From an uncultured Acetatifactor sp. (GTDB lineage: Bacteria > Bacillota > Clostridia > Lachnospirales > Lachnospiraceae), in assembly GCA_910589035.1 (NCBI GenBank), contig CAJUSI010000063.1, forward strand, positions 1 to 11,679: a stretch of 11,679 nt of DNA, written 5' to 3'. Every line of letters starts with the position of its first letter. Positions within the stretch are counted from its first letter, which is position 1. The notes beneath the pieces were generated by a model. The model was not told where the DNA came from. It worked only from the letters and a program-made list of their open reading frames with translations, and ran no database searches. Shown here one piece after another: positions 1 to 6,835 of the stretch. Both the position numbers and the translations under genes were made by a program.

Positions 1-147
1 CCCCACATACTTACGGATAATTGCAGAAAAGCTGTCAAAGTCGCTGTATCCTTTGCAGTATTTCGTGTATCCCAGGAAGTCGATACCTACGAACAGAATA
101 AGAGCGACTTTGACAGCTTTTCTGCAATTATCCGTAAGTATGTGGGG
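1..147. repeat. Perfect 45-bp inverted repeat at the window edge
   Basis: Bases 1-45 are the exact reverse complement of 103-147, separated by a 57-base loop (46-102). The right arm is normal recombinase coding sequence, so the left arm is an inverted duplicate of it. The left arm starts at base 1, so the true duplication may extend further. A perfect hairpin at a sequence end is typical of a foldback or chimeric-read artefact; a real inverted duplication is the alternative. Confidence 0.9.
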
Positions 148-315
148 ATAAAGGAACTTACCCCCGCAATCGTCAATGAATTTATCAAGAAAATCATAGT
201 CCATGCGCCGGAAAAGGTGAACGGGAAACGGGTACAGAAAGTAGATATTGTTTTCAATTTTGTGGGTGAACTCAATTTCCTTTCTGACATGCAACCGAAA
301 CGGCAAGGCGCATAG
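1..315 (+). CDS. Serine recombinase, C-terminal fragment (DUF4368-type tail)
   Basis: The frame is open from the window edge to TAG at 313-315. The believable part begins around base 76 (QEVDTYEQNK) and continues with FSAIIRKYVGIKELTPAIV, FIKKIIVHAPEK and VDIVFNFVGEL. This matches the C-terminal end of large serine recombinases of the TnpX/TndX kind carried by clostridial conjugative and mobilizable elements, which cut and rejoin DNA at attachment sites. The catalytic serine domain and the zinc-ribbon region lie outside the window. Residues encoded by about 1-75 do not look like recombinase, because bases 1-45 are an exact inverted copy of 103-147, so that part is probably not genuine. In such elements the recombinase gene usually sits at one end with its 3' end facing the chromosome, which fits the ordinary chromosomal genes that follow. 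I am confident of the family but not of the element type. Confidence 0.8.
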   Translation, partial: PHILTDNCRKAVKVAVSFAVFRVSQEVDTYEQNKSDFDSFSAIIRKYVGIKELTPAIVNEFIKKIIVHAPEKVNGKRVQKVDIVFNFVGELNFLSDMQPKRQGA

Positions 316-328
316 GAACTCAAAAAGA

Positions 329-359
329 CGGTACAGCCCTTGTAATCGGGGCTATACCG
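329..359. other. Stem-loop just after the recombinase gene
   Basis: CGGTACAGCCC (329-339) pairs with GGGCTATACCG (349-359) apart from one C-A mismatch, with a 9-base loop. It lies 13 bases after the recombinase stop codon. No T-run follows on the plus strand, so it is not a standard intrinsic terminator. It could still end or stabilise the recombinase transcript, or be part of the element end. Confidence 0.5.
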
Positions 360-421
360 CCTAATCTGAAATTACTTCCCTCTAACCGTAAACATTTGAT
401 TTATCTGGCTTTTTGAAAAAT

Positions 422-444
422 GGCATACCTAATAAAAAGCGTTA
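422..444 (+). repeat. 23-bp dispersed inverted repeat, copy 1
   Basis: This 23-base sequence (starts GGCATACC, ends AGCGTTA) recurs exactly, in reverse complement, at 7733-7755, 7.3 kb away. Copy 1 lies in the AT-rich gap between the recombinase end and the promoter of the AEC transporter. Similarity fades outside the core, with only scattered matches in the next dozen bases. A chance 23-base match in a window this size is very unlikely. Its nature is unknown. Confidence 0.75.
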
Positions 445-459
445 GAGTTTAATACAGTC

Positions 460-488
460 TTTACATATCGGCGGAACACGAATATAAT
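460..488 (+). promoter_or_regulatory. Sigma-A type promoter for the AEC transporter
   Basis: The -35 element TTTACA (460-465; 5 of 6 consensus bases) and a perfect -10 element TATAAT (483-488) are separated by exactly 17 bases. Transcription would begin near 495, giving a leader of about 100 nt before the ATG at 594. This is the best promoter match I found in the window. It lies downstream of the recombinase gene and of the 23-bp repeat, so it is probably chromosomal. Confidence 0.7.
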
Positions 489-532
489 GAATGGGGGATT
501 CCAGGATCAGATACGATTCCAAATTTATCCAG

Positions 533-570
533 ATTCAGATTTTATCAGATTCCACTTATTCAGATTTTAT
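533..570 (+). repeat. 13-bp direct repeat in the transporter leader
   Basis: ATTCAGATTTTAT occurs at 533-545 and again at 558-570, a 25-base period, and further CAGAT motifs lie at about 508-550. It falls in the untranslated leader between the promoter and the start codon. It may be a simple tandem duplication or a site for a regulator; nothing further can be inferred. Confidence 0.6.
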
Positions 571-593
571 TTTAAGAGAAAGAAGCGGCTGCG

Positions 594-1508
594 ATGACTA
601 TTTTTACAATATTTTTCCAGATGCTGGCACTTTTGATTATGATAGGCACCGGTTTCTTTGTATCCAAAACCGGGATGATGGACGAGCACACCAATGCCCA
701 GATGTCCAGGATGATTGTGAACGTATTCAATCCCCTGCTGATTTTATCCGGCTCCGCCAATTCCGTGGGCCTGATTCCCCTGCATACGATGGGGATCGTG
801 GCTTTGATTGCGGTGGGAATGTTCGCGGCCTTCATTGTCATCGGTATGCTTTTATCCCCGCTTTTCGACAGGAAACCGGAACAGCGGAAAATCTTTCAGA
901 TGATGTTCGTCTTCTCTAACCTGGGGTTTATCGGCATACCGGTGGTCAGCAGCATTCTCGGCGCGGAATACGTAGTCTATGTGAACGAATTCATGCTGAT
1001 TTACACCATCGTATTCTATACTTACGGCGTGGCATTGATAGACGGGAAATTCTCGCCGGCCTCGTTAAAAGCCATGATAAATCCGGGGACCATATTCGGC
1101 CTGGTCTCCATGCTGGTGATTCTTTTTGAGATTTCCCTGCCCGAATTCGTGAGGACAGCCATCACCTACCTGGGCAACGTGGCTTCCCCCATGGCCCTGG
1201 TGGCTGTGGGCTTCACCCTGGCCCACTCGGACCTGCGAAAAATCTTCACCCAGCCGCGGCTGTACATCTTCTCCGCGGTAAAGCTCCTGGGCATCCCATT
1301 GCTTTTGCTGCCCCTGCTGCGGCTTGCGGCCCCCGACCGCTCCCTGGTCTCGGTGTGCATGGTTCTGTTCGGCATGCCCATCGGCAACATGCCCCTGATC
1401 CTGGGAACCCAAAAGGGCATAGACGGCAGCACCTGCAGCGCCGCCATCATACTCACCACCCTGCTCTGCGTCTTTACCATTCCGGTGCTGCTCACGGTTG
1501 TGGGATGA
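594..1508 (+). CDS. AEC-family membrane transporter (auxin efflux carrier type)
   Basis: This 304-residue protein is very hydrophobic, with roughly ten membrane segments in two halves, as in the AEC/bile-acid-sodium-symporter fold. The N-terminus (FFQMLALLIMIGTGFFVSK, then NVFNPLLILSG) and the mid-protein FSNLGFIGIPV are typical of AEC transporters, which in bacteria export or exchange small organic acids such as malate or related anions. The length matches the family (about 300-320). The ATG at 594 follows a weak purine-rich site (AAGAGAAAGAA, 574-584), and a clear promoter lies at 460-488. The gene is monocistronic and converges on trmL with only 5 bases between the stop codons and no visible terminator. 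The substrate cannot be read from sequence. Confidence 0.88.
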   Translation: MTIFTIFFQMLALLIMIGTGFFVSKTGMMDEHTNAQMSRMIVNVFNPLLILSGSANSVGLIPLHTMGIVALIAVGMFAAFIVIGMLLSPLFDRKPEQRKIFQMMFVFSNLGFIGIPVVSSILGAEYVVYVNEFMLIYTIVFYTYGVALIDGKFSPASLKAMINPGTIFGLVSMLVILFEISLPEFVRTAITYLGNVASPMALVAVGFTLAHSDLRKIFTQPRLYIFSAVKLLGIPLLLLPLLRLAAPDRSLVSVCMVLFGMPIGNMPLILGTQKGIDGSTCSAAIILTTLLCVFTIPVLLTVVG

Positions 1509-1513
1509 ACGAG

Positions 1514-2020
1514 TCAGGTACAATGCCCGTCCGGCCAGTGCAGCCTATGGAGCTCCCCCTCCTGCTGCATGCCCGCAAAGCCGTTCTGGCGCAGCGCCTC
1601 GTACAATACCACTGCCACGGCGTTCGACAGATTTAAGGATCGGATCTCGGGAAGCATGGGAATGCGGATGCAGCTCTCCGGGTACTCCACCAGAATCTCC
1701 TCGGGAATCCCGGCGCTTTCCCTGCCGAACATAATATAATCCTCCGGCCCGTAAGCCGCCTCCGTATAGGAGTGCTTTGCCTTGGTGGTGGCCATCCAGA
1801 TCCTCACTCCCGGATGGGCGGCCCGGAATTCCTCGAAATTCATATATCGGAACACCTGCAGCTGATGCCAGTAGTCCATTCCGGCCCTTTTGATTGATTT
1901 TTCATCCAGCCGGAACCCCAGCGGCTCTATCAGATGCAGGGGCGTGCCCGTGGCCACGCAGGTACGCCCGATATTTCCCGTATTCCCCGGTATCTCCGGC
2001 TGATGTAAGACGATATGCAT
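1514..2020 (-). CDS. trmL: tRNA (cytidine(34)-2'-O)-methyltransferase TrmL
   Basis: The 168-residue product is a minimal SPOUT (trefoil-knot) methyltransferase, close in length to E. coli TrmL (157). It has the N-terminal IVLHQPEIPGNTGNIGRTC, EPLGFRLDEKSIKRAGMDYW, the knot motif FGRESAGIP (98-106) and SLNLSNAVAVVLYEALRQ (128-145), which bind S-adenosylmethionine. The family methylates the ribose of wobble base 34 in certain leucine tRNAs. I chose the ATG at 2020 because family members begin just there (M-x-IVL). A GGGGAGG site lies upstream but with a long spacer of about 14 bases, so initiation may be modest. The open frame continues upstream to 2125, but that part is repeat-derived. It is the last gene of the minus-strand block and is separated from the aminotransferase by a tandem repeat. 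Confidence 0.93.
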   Translation of the reverse strand: MHIVLHQPEIPGNTGNIGRTCVATGTPLHLIEPLGFRLDEKSIKRAGMDYWHQLQVFRYMNFEEFRAAHPGVRIWMATTKAKHSYTEAAYGPEDYIMFGRESAGIPEEILVEYPESCIRIPMLPEIRSLNLSNAVAVVLYEALRQNGFAGMQQEGELHRLHWPDGHCT

Positions 2021-2115
2021 CTTTTGTTTAATAACCTCCCCGCCCGCTTTTGCAGACAACTGTTTCCTGCAGGTATACCGGCACATTCCCTGCCGGACAC
2101 TCCATGCTGCTGTCA

Positions 2116-2234
2116 GATAATCCACGCCCGGGAACGCACCGGATAATCCATTCTCCTGCCGGGTAATTCACGCCTGGGACCACACCTGATAATCCATGCT
2201 CCGCCGGGTAATCCACGCCCGGGAACGCACCGGG
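2116..2234. repeat. Composite intergenic tandem repeat, about 46-bp period
   Basis: Two alternating half-units, each starting TAATCC or a variant, begin at 2118, 2144, 2164, 2190 and 2209, giving a period of 45-46 bp and about 2.5 copies. One half-unit carries CACGCCCGGGAACGCACCGG, the other CATNCTCCNGCCGGG. More decayed versions seem to continue to about 2070. It fills most of the gap between the aminotransferase stop (2241) and the trmL start (2020). The short frames across it change from copy to copy, so it does not look coding. Transcribed from the minus strand, it would form a GC-rich leader ahead of trmL. Confidence 0.8.
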
Positions 2235-2240
2235 ATTTCT

Positions 2241-3410
2241 TTACCCCCGGCGCAGCCTCTGCACAAAGCGTTCCAGTCTGCCCACCGCGGTCTTCAGGTC
2301 TTCCAGAGAATAAGCATAGGAAATCCGCAGGTATCCCTCCCCGCAGTCGCCGAACGCGGTTCCCGGCACCACGGCCACCTTCTCCTCCTCCAGGAATCTC
2401 ATGGCGAACTCCTCGCTGGTCATGCCGAACTCCCTGATGCAGGGAAAGATATAAAAGGCTCCGTAGGGTTCAAAGCATTCAAGGCCCATTTCCCGGAAGG
2501 CATGCACCAGGTATTTCCTCCTCTGGTTATAGGCGGTGCACATCTCCTTCACATCCTCGTCGCCGTTTCTTAAGGCTTCCACAGCCGCATACTGGCTTGT
2601 GGTGGGAGCGCACATGATGGCAAACTGATGAATCTTCGTCATCTGTTCGATAATATGCTCCGGCCCGCAGGCATAACCCAGCCTCCATCCGGTCATGGCG
2701 AAGGCCTTGGAAAACCCGTTGATCAGTATGGTGCGCTCTTTCATTCCCGGAAACTCCGCAATGGATACATGCTTGCCCTTATAGGTCAGCTCGGAATAGA
2801 TTTCATCCGACATCACATACAAATCATGCTTTCGGACCACTTCCGCGACGGCCTCCAGATCCTCCCGCTCCATAATGGCCCCCGTAGGATTGTTGGGAAA
2901 GGGCAGCACCAGGATCTTCGTCCTGTCCGTAACCGCCGCCTCCACTTCCTCCGCCGTCAGTCGGAACTCGTTCTCCGCTTTCAGGGGAATGTACACAGGA
3001 TCCGCCCCGGCCATCACCGCGCAGGGCCCATAGGAGACGAAGCTGGGCTGAGGAATCAGCACCTGATCCCCCGGGTTGATCATGGCCCGAAAACCGATGT
3101 CGATGGCTTCGGAGCCGCCCACCGTAACCAGAATCTCCTTCAGGGGGTGCTCATAGCGGATTCCCTGCTTCCTGTATAAATAATTGCCGATTTCCTCCCG
3201 CAGCTCCTTCAGACCCGCGTTGGAGGTATAAAAGGTCCTCCCCCTCTCCAGGGAGTATATTCCCTCGTCCCTGATATGCCAGGGGGTATCGAAATCCGGC
3301 TCCCCCACGCCCAGAGAAATGGCGTCCTTCATCTCGCTTACGATATCAAAGAACTTTCTTATGCCCGACGGTTTGATCTCCACTATTTTGTCCGATAAAG
3401 CCTTTCTCAT
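2241..3410 (-). CDS. PLP-dependent aminotransferase, class I/II
   Basis: The 389-residue product has the full fold-type I aminotransferase signature: LGVGEPDFDTP near residue 33, the PLP-phosphate region GGSEAIDIGFR (98-108), NNPTG (173-177), the PLP-ring aspartate in SDEIY (D202), the Schiff-base lysine in NGFSKAFAMTGWRLGY (K235) and the carboxylate-binding arginine in YLRISYA (R362). The length is standard. It transfers amino groups between an amino acid and a 2-oxo acid; an aspartate/aromatic-type substrate is likely, but specificity cannot be read off. Its ATG overlaps the stop of the upstream Lrp gene (ATGA, 3407-3410), so translation is coupled. That pairing suggests control by the adjacent regulator. 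Downstream lies the 46-bp repeat and then trmL. Confidence 0.93.
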   Translation of the reverse strand: MRKALSDKIVEIKPSGIRKFFDIVSEMKDAISLGVGEPDFDTPWHIRDEGIYSLERGRTFYTSNAGLKELREEIGNYLYRKQGIRYEHPLKEILVTVGGSEAIDIGFRAMINPGDQVLIPQPSFVSYGPCAVMAGADPVYIPLKAENEFRLTAEEVEAAVTDRTKILVLPFPNNPTGAIMEREDLEAVAEVVRKHDLYVMSDEIYSELTYKGKHVSIAEFPGMKERTILINGFSKAFAMTGWRLGYACGPEHIIEQMTKIHQFAIMCAPTTSQYAAVEALRNGDEDVKEMCTAYNQRRKYLVHAFREMGLECFEPYGAFYIFPCIREFGMTSEEFAMRFLEEEKVAVVPGTAFGDCGEGYLRISYAYSLEDLKTAVGRLERFVQRLRRG

Positions 3411-3889
3411 GGGGTGATCATCTCTCTTTCATCTTCTTTTTTTCTGGAAAGCACGGTGCCGTGATCCTTATATTTTTTCAGAATAAAATGGGTGGCCGTG
3501 CTGAGCACCGTGTCCAGCGTAGAAAGTTTATCCGACACAAAGGCGGAGATCTCCCGCAGGGACTTACCCTCTAAAATCACCATCAAATCATACCCTCCGG
3601 AGATCAGATAGACACTCTGAACCTCCGGATACTGGTAAATGCGCTCTGCGATCCTGTCAAATCCCTGTCCCCTCTGGGGCGTCACCCGCACCTCGATCAG
3701 GGCGGTTACCTTTTCGTTAGAGGTTTTCTCCCAGTCAATCAGAGTGTGATAACCGCAGATCACCCCCTCCTTCTCCATGGCCGCCAGCTCATCCGCCACC
3801 TCCGCCTCCGGTTTCCCCAGAAGGACAGCCAGTTCTCCCAGGTCGATCCTGCTGTTTTTCTCCACTATTGCCAGTAATTCTTCTCTCAT
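3407..3889 (-). CDS. Lrp/AsnC-family transcriptional regulator
   Basis: The 160-residue protein has the standard two-part layout. Residues 3-50 form a winged helix-turn-helix (IVEKNSRIDLGELAVLLGK, then the wing EGVICGYHTLIDW), and residues 62-137 form a RAM ligand-binding domain with ALIEVRVTPQRG, the GGYD turn (98-101) and LSTATHFILKKYK. Family members form dimers and octamers that sense amino acids and regulate their metabolism. The ATG at 3889 follows GAGG (3897-3900) with a 7-base spacer. The gene overlaps the aminotransferase by 4 bp, so the two are one transcriptional and probably one functional unit. A tandem 22/23-bp duplication lies just upstream and could include its operator. The ligand is unknown. 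Confidence 0.92.
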   Translation of the reverse strand: MREELLAIVEKNSRIDLGELAVLLGKPEAEVADELAAMEKEGVICGYHTLIDWEKTSNEKVTALIEVRVTPQRGQGFDRIAERIYQYPEVQSVYLISGGYDLMVILEGKSLREISAFVSDKLSTLDTVLSTATHFILKKYKDHGTVLSRKKEDEREMITP

Positions 3890-3915
3890 CTCTTATCCTC
3901 TCTTCCACATAATGC

Positions 3916-3960
3916 TGTATCGGTTTCCTGTGCCTGCTGTATGGGCTTTCCTATGCCTGC
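3916..3960. repeat. Adjacent imperfect 22/23-bp direct repeat upstream of the Lrp gene
   Basis: TGTATCGGTTTCCTGTGCCTGC (3916-3937) is followed directly by a 23-base version (3938-3960) that differs by a few substitutions and one inserted base. It fills half of the 89-bp gap between the AIR-synthase-like stop and the Lrp start, where the regulator's own promoter or operator would lie. Lrp proteins bind repeated, phased sites, so an autoregulatory role is possible. A plain tandem duplication is equally possible in this repeat-rich window. Confidence 0.6.
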
Positions 3961-3978
3961 CCCCGATAATTTTTCCCG

Positions 3979-5175
3979 TCAGGCATCGGACATAATCGGT
4001 TCCATGCCATTATAAACCGCGTCATTCTTCGGCCTGTCCAAATACCGGATCTCGTCCCCGTTGATCAGAAGCCTGTCATTGCCCTCCGTCACCCTGCCGA
4101 TTATGGACGCGGGAATGCCCTCCTCCTTCAGCGCCGCCAGAAGCCCCGGCCCGTCCTGTGCGGTCATAATCAGGCAGCCGCCGGACAGAAGTTCATAGGG
4201 ATTCAGGCCGCAGCACTCGCATACCTCCACCGTCTCCTGGCGCAGGGGCAGCTTTCTCATATCGATTCTCAGGCCCACGCCTGCGCCCTCTGCCAGCTCC
4301 CAGAGCGCTCCCAGGATTCCTCCCTCCGAAGCGTCATGCATGGCACAGACGCCATTCCTCACACCAATCTCCGCCTCGGGAAGGACGGACAGATATCGCT
4401 CAAAATCCTGCGCCTCCTCCACCAGGAAGGCGGGATACCGTTTCAGGAGCCTTGTCCGGCTGCGCTTTGCCGCCAGTGCCGTCCCCTCCAGGCCAATCCA
4501 CTTGCTTAAAAGGATATCCTGCCCCGGCGCCGCTCCCGGCATGCAGTGATTTTCTCCGGGCGCAGTTCCATATCCTGTCACCACCGCCACAGCGGCATGC
4601 ACTGCGGAGGTGATCCTGGTCTGCCCGCCGGCAATCTCCATTCCCAGCTCCGCGCATTTCTGTTCCGCTTCCGCCATAAGCTCCCTGATGTGGGATTCCT
4701 GCACCTCCTCCGGCAGAAGCAGCGTGATCAAAAGGGCTACGGGCCTGGCTCCCCCCGCTGCCAGGTTGTTGGCGCATTTCTGGATGAGAGCTCCAATGGT
4801 CACCGGGACTTCCCTACTCCCCGGCGGGTTTTCTTTCTCCTGCAGGATTTCTTTTCCCGACGAAGTTTCCTTTTCCGACAGGATTTCCTCTCCCGGCGAA
4901 GTTTCCTTTTCCGGCAGGATTTCTTTTCCCGGCAAAATTCCCCCTTCTGGCAAAATCTTCTCTACCCGATGGGTTTCAAGTCCCGGCGAGGCTTCCTTTC
5001 CCGCTATGACCACGCCCTCCCGCATACAGACCGCCGTAATGCTGTCTCCTGCAGGCGAGAAAATGGCGCAGTCCGCTCCAATCCCTGCGCCATACAATAC
5101 TTCTTCTCTTTTTTTCCTGATCTGCCTTAAAACGGAGCGTTTCAGGACATTCTCCGGCAATTTCCCTAATTTCAT
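3979..5175 (-). CDS. AIR synthase (PurM/HypE)-like protein with repeat insertion
   Basis: The 398-residue protein shows the PurM/HypE ATPase fold: LRQIRKKREEVLYGAGIGADCA (17-37) with the metal-type aspartate D35, TIGALIQKCANNLAAGGARP (126-145), MEIAGGQTRIT (179-189), and a C-terminal AIRS_C domain with MHDASEGGILGALWELAE (279-296) and ELLSGGCLIMT. The family includes AIR synthase, selenophosphate synthetase and HypE, all of which activate substrates with ATP. Family members of this type usually have about 330-340 residues; the excess is a low-complexity insertion at about 60-122 with three 12-residue repeats. The usual NDL motif is NNL here (N137), and the usual STDPIT-like strand is not evident, so catalysis may be altered. 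The ATG at 5175 has GGAGG (5182-5186) with a 6-base spacer; an in-frame extension to 5268 lacks family similarity and runs into vanW. Only 32 bases separate it from the VanW gene, so they are likely co-transcribed. The reaction is unknown. Confidence 0.82.
   Translation of the reverse strand: MKLGKLPENVLKRSVLRQIRKKREEVLYGAGIGADCAIFSPAGDSITAVCMREGVVIAGKEASPGLETHRVEKILPEGGILPGKEILPEKETSPGEEILSEKETSSGKEILQEKENPPGSREVPVTIGALIQKCANNLAAGGARPVALLITLLLPEEVQESHIRELMAEAEQKCAELGMEIAGGQTRITSAVHAAVAVVTGYGTAPGENHCMPGAAPGQDILLSKWIGLEGTALAAKRSRTRLLKRYPAFLVEEAQDFERYLSVLPEAEIGVRNGVCAMHDASEGGILGALWELAEGAGVGLRIDMRKLPLRQETVEVCECCGLNPYELLSGGCLIMTAQDGPGLLAALKEEGIPASIIGRVTEGNDRLLINGDEIRYLDRPKNDAVYNGMEPIMSDA
4822..4929 (-). 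repeat. Three in-frame 36-bp repeats in the AIR-synthase-like gene
   Basis: Units lie at 4894-4929, 4858-4893 and 4822-4857. They encode GKEILPEKETSP, GEEILSEKETSS and GKEILQEKENPP (residues 83-118), and a decayed unit precedes them (VEKILPEGGILP, 71-82). The units are charged, proline-containing and probably disordered. They sit in a loop between the first metal motif and the NNL helix of the fold. The length is a multiple of three, so copy-number change keeps the frame. Confidence 0.9.
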
Positions 5176-5207
5176 CTCATTCCTCCGGACTACGGCTCTC
5201 CCCGGAA

Positions 5208-6653
5208 TTACTCTCCGCCCTGTCCAGTCAAAGCGGCAATCACATTCCTCACATGGTCTATATCGCATGTGCCGATAGCCGCCATGATTTCCTCATAGGC
5301 ATACGGATCCTCCGTGGCAGTACCCACGGTAGCGCTTCTGGGCACCGTGATATAGCTGCTGCTGTTCACCTGGGTACGGCTTACCTCCTGACCGTTCTCC
5401 GTGACAATCTTCCATAGCTGCGCTTTATAACCTGTGTGGGAGCCTTCCGTGGCAATATATCCGATGGGTTGGGATGGATCCTCGTAAATAAGATCCGCCT
5501 CCGGGTAGTTCACCGAAAGGATCTTGCTTTCAAACCGAAGCTCCCTGCCCTCAGGCCTTGTCTCCTTGCCGTAGATGGTGAAGGTAATATTCCGGTTCTC
5601 CGTATAACCCTCTATGTAAATGGGATACTCCAGGTTGTTGACAAATTTAAAATCCTTCACTCCCGTTGCGATGGCCGCGTCAAAGGCCGGCTGTACATAG
5701 GTCACAATCATGGAATGATTGGCCCGCTCCGTAACCTCCAGCTCGGATAAGAGCACGGCATTGTAGAGTGTGGTAGATACCTGGCAGACGCCCCCGCCCA
5801 GGCTGTCCACCACCCTGCCGTTCAGATAAGAGCCGGCGGGATAATATCCGTTGCCGGCATCCAGGGGCGCAATGGCGTCATAACACGAAAATTCCTCCCC
5901 GGGATAGAGCACCGTACCGTTGACCAGCTTACAGGCATTTTCCACATTGATTCCCCTGTAAAGCTCATTTCCGTAATTTGTGGTAAAGGTCCCCAGCACA
6001 TCCTTCACCTGGGATAATTCCTCTACGCTTCCCTTGGGCTCCAGCTGGGTAATCACCAACGGAAGGTCGCAGTCCTCCCGCTCCCATTCCTCCTCCAGGA
6101 ACCGGGTCACCTCTTTTACGGAGGCGCTTACGTCCAGGGCAAAGCCCGCATTTCCTCCCAGCATCTGAAATTCTCCGTCCTTGCGGATCAGGGTGGCATC
6201 CTCGGATTCCGTATCGTACTGGACACATTTCTCCTCCAGGACCTCCCGGATGGCCTTTGCATCAAAAGAAAGCTGAATGGGAAAGATCAGATTCTCCCTT
6301 TCCAGATCCTTTAAAAGCTTATAACGGTCGATCACGTTTCCGCGGCTTCCCACCTCCAGCGCTTCCGTCACCAGCTCAGGGTTCGCCCAGGAAATCCCCA
6401 GCTCCCCTGCCGTCACCTCCACTTCCGCATCCGTGGCGGCCAGCAGCGTGATCCGGGTCTCCTCCAGCTCCTCCACAAAGGCCTCAATGGCCTGCGTCGC
6501 CTCCCGGGCGTTCATGCCGGACAGATCGATCTCATCCGCATAGATTCCGTTTTTAATTACAGGCTCCTCCTCCGCGCGGACTGTCGTCCCGGACATAAGC
6601 ATACAGGCCAGCACACCCAGCACAGCGCACCCTTTTCTCAGCCACCTCTTCAT
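5208..6653 (-). CDS. Secreted VanW-family cell-envelope protein
   Basis: The 481-residue precursor starts with a signal peptide (MKRWLRKG, then a hydrophobic core to about residue 20, likely cleavage after VRA at 27). Residues about 35-205 resemble the paired peptidoglycan-binding-like (PG_binding_4) repeats that often precede VanW. The VanW domain spans about 223-350, with TNYGNELYRGINVENACKLVNG, YPGEEFSCYDAI and the hallmark GGGVCQVSTTLYNAVL (287-302). Residues about 366-440 resemble a G5 domain. Family members are linked to the cell wall and some to vancomycin-resistance clusters, but their biochemical role is unsettled; no van genes lie here. The ATG at 6653 has GGGAGG (6661-6666) with a 7-base spacer; upstream in-frame starts at 6707 and 6683 are less likely because they would spoil the signal peptide. 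The gene lies between the small membrane-protein gene and the AIR-synthase-like gene. Confidence 0.92.
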   Translation of the reverse strand: MKRWLRKGCAVLGVLACMLMSGTTVRAEEEPVIKNGIYADEIDLSGMNAREATQAIEAFVEELEETRITLLAATDAEVEVTAGELGISWANPELVTEALEVGSRGNVIDRYKLLKDLERENLIFPIQLSFDAKAIREVLEEKCVQYDTESEDATLIRKDGEFQMLGGNAGFALDVSASVKEVTRFLEEEWEREDCDLPLVITQLEPKGSVEELSQVKDVLGTFTTNYGNELYRGINVENACKLVNGTVLYPGEEFSCYDAIAPLDAGNGYYPAGSYLNGRVVDSLGGGVCQVSTTLYNAVLLSELEVTERANHSMIVTYVQPAFDAAIATGVKDFKFVNNLEYPIYIEGYTENRNITFTIYGKETRPEGRELRFESKILSVNYPEADLIYEDPSQPIGYIATEGSHTGYKAQLWKIVTENGQEVSRTQVNSSSYITVPRSATVGTATEDPYAYEEIMAAIGTCDIDHVRNVIAALTGQGGE

Positions 6654-6730
6654 ATTCGCACCTCCCTGCCGCCTGCGCGGCATAACAATTCCCTTTTCCC
6701 TGGTCAAAACCCACTACCGAACCTATTGAA

Positions 6731-6835
6731 TTAATAGAGTAAATATGTTACAGTGGAAATCAGCATTGCAGCCACCAGTATGATGACTATAACCGCTGAA
6801 AACCGCTGTTTTGTCTTTTTATGCATCCTGAACAT
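6731..6835 (-). CDS. Small single-helix membrane protein, 34 residues
   Basis: This short gene encodes a basic N-terminus (MFRMHKKTKQR) followed by one strongly hydrophobic segment (about residues 12-33, SAVIVIILVAAMLISTVTYL) and ends in LLY and TAA. An ideal AAGGAG (6842-6847) lies 6 bases before the ATG, which is the main evidence that it is real. The topology, a cytosolic basic head and a single C-terminal helix, resembles the Prli42/DUF4044 kind of small Bacillota membrane proteins; Prli42 anchors the stressosome in Listeria. That link rests on shape and style only. It lies 77 bases upstream of the vanW gene in the same direction and is probably the first gene of that transcript. Confidence 0.7.
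   Translation of the reverse strand: MFRMHKKTKQRFSAVIVIILVAAMLISTVTYLLY

Noticed and set aside
4546..5278. Plus-strand frames opposite the AIR-synthase-like gene
   Set aside because: These are antisense shadows made long by the 36-bp repeats, without a ribosome binding site or recognisable motifs.
5208..6653. Vancomycin-resistance locus
   Set aside because: Only a VanW-domain protein is present, with no ligase, dehydrogenase, dipeptidase or VanRS genes. VanW proteins are common outside resistance clusters.
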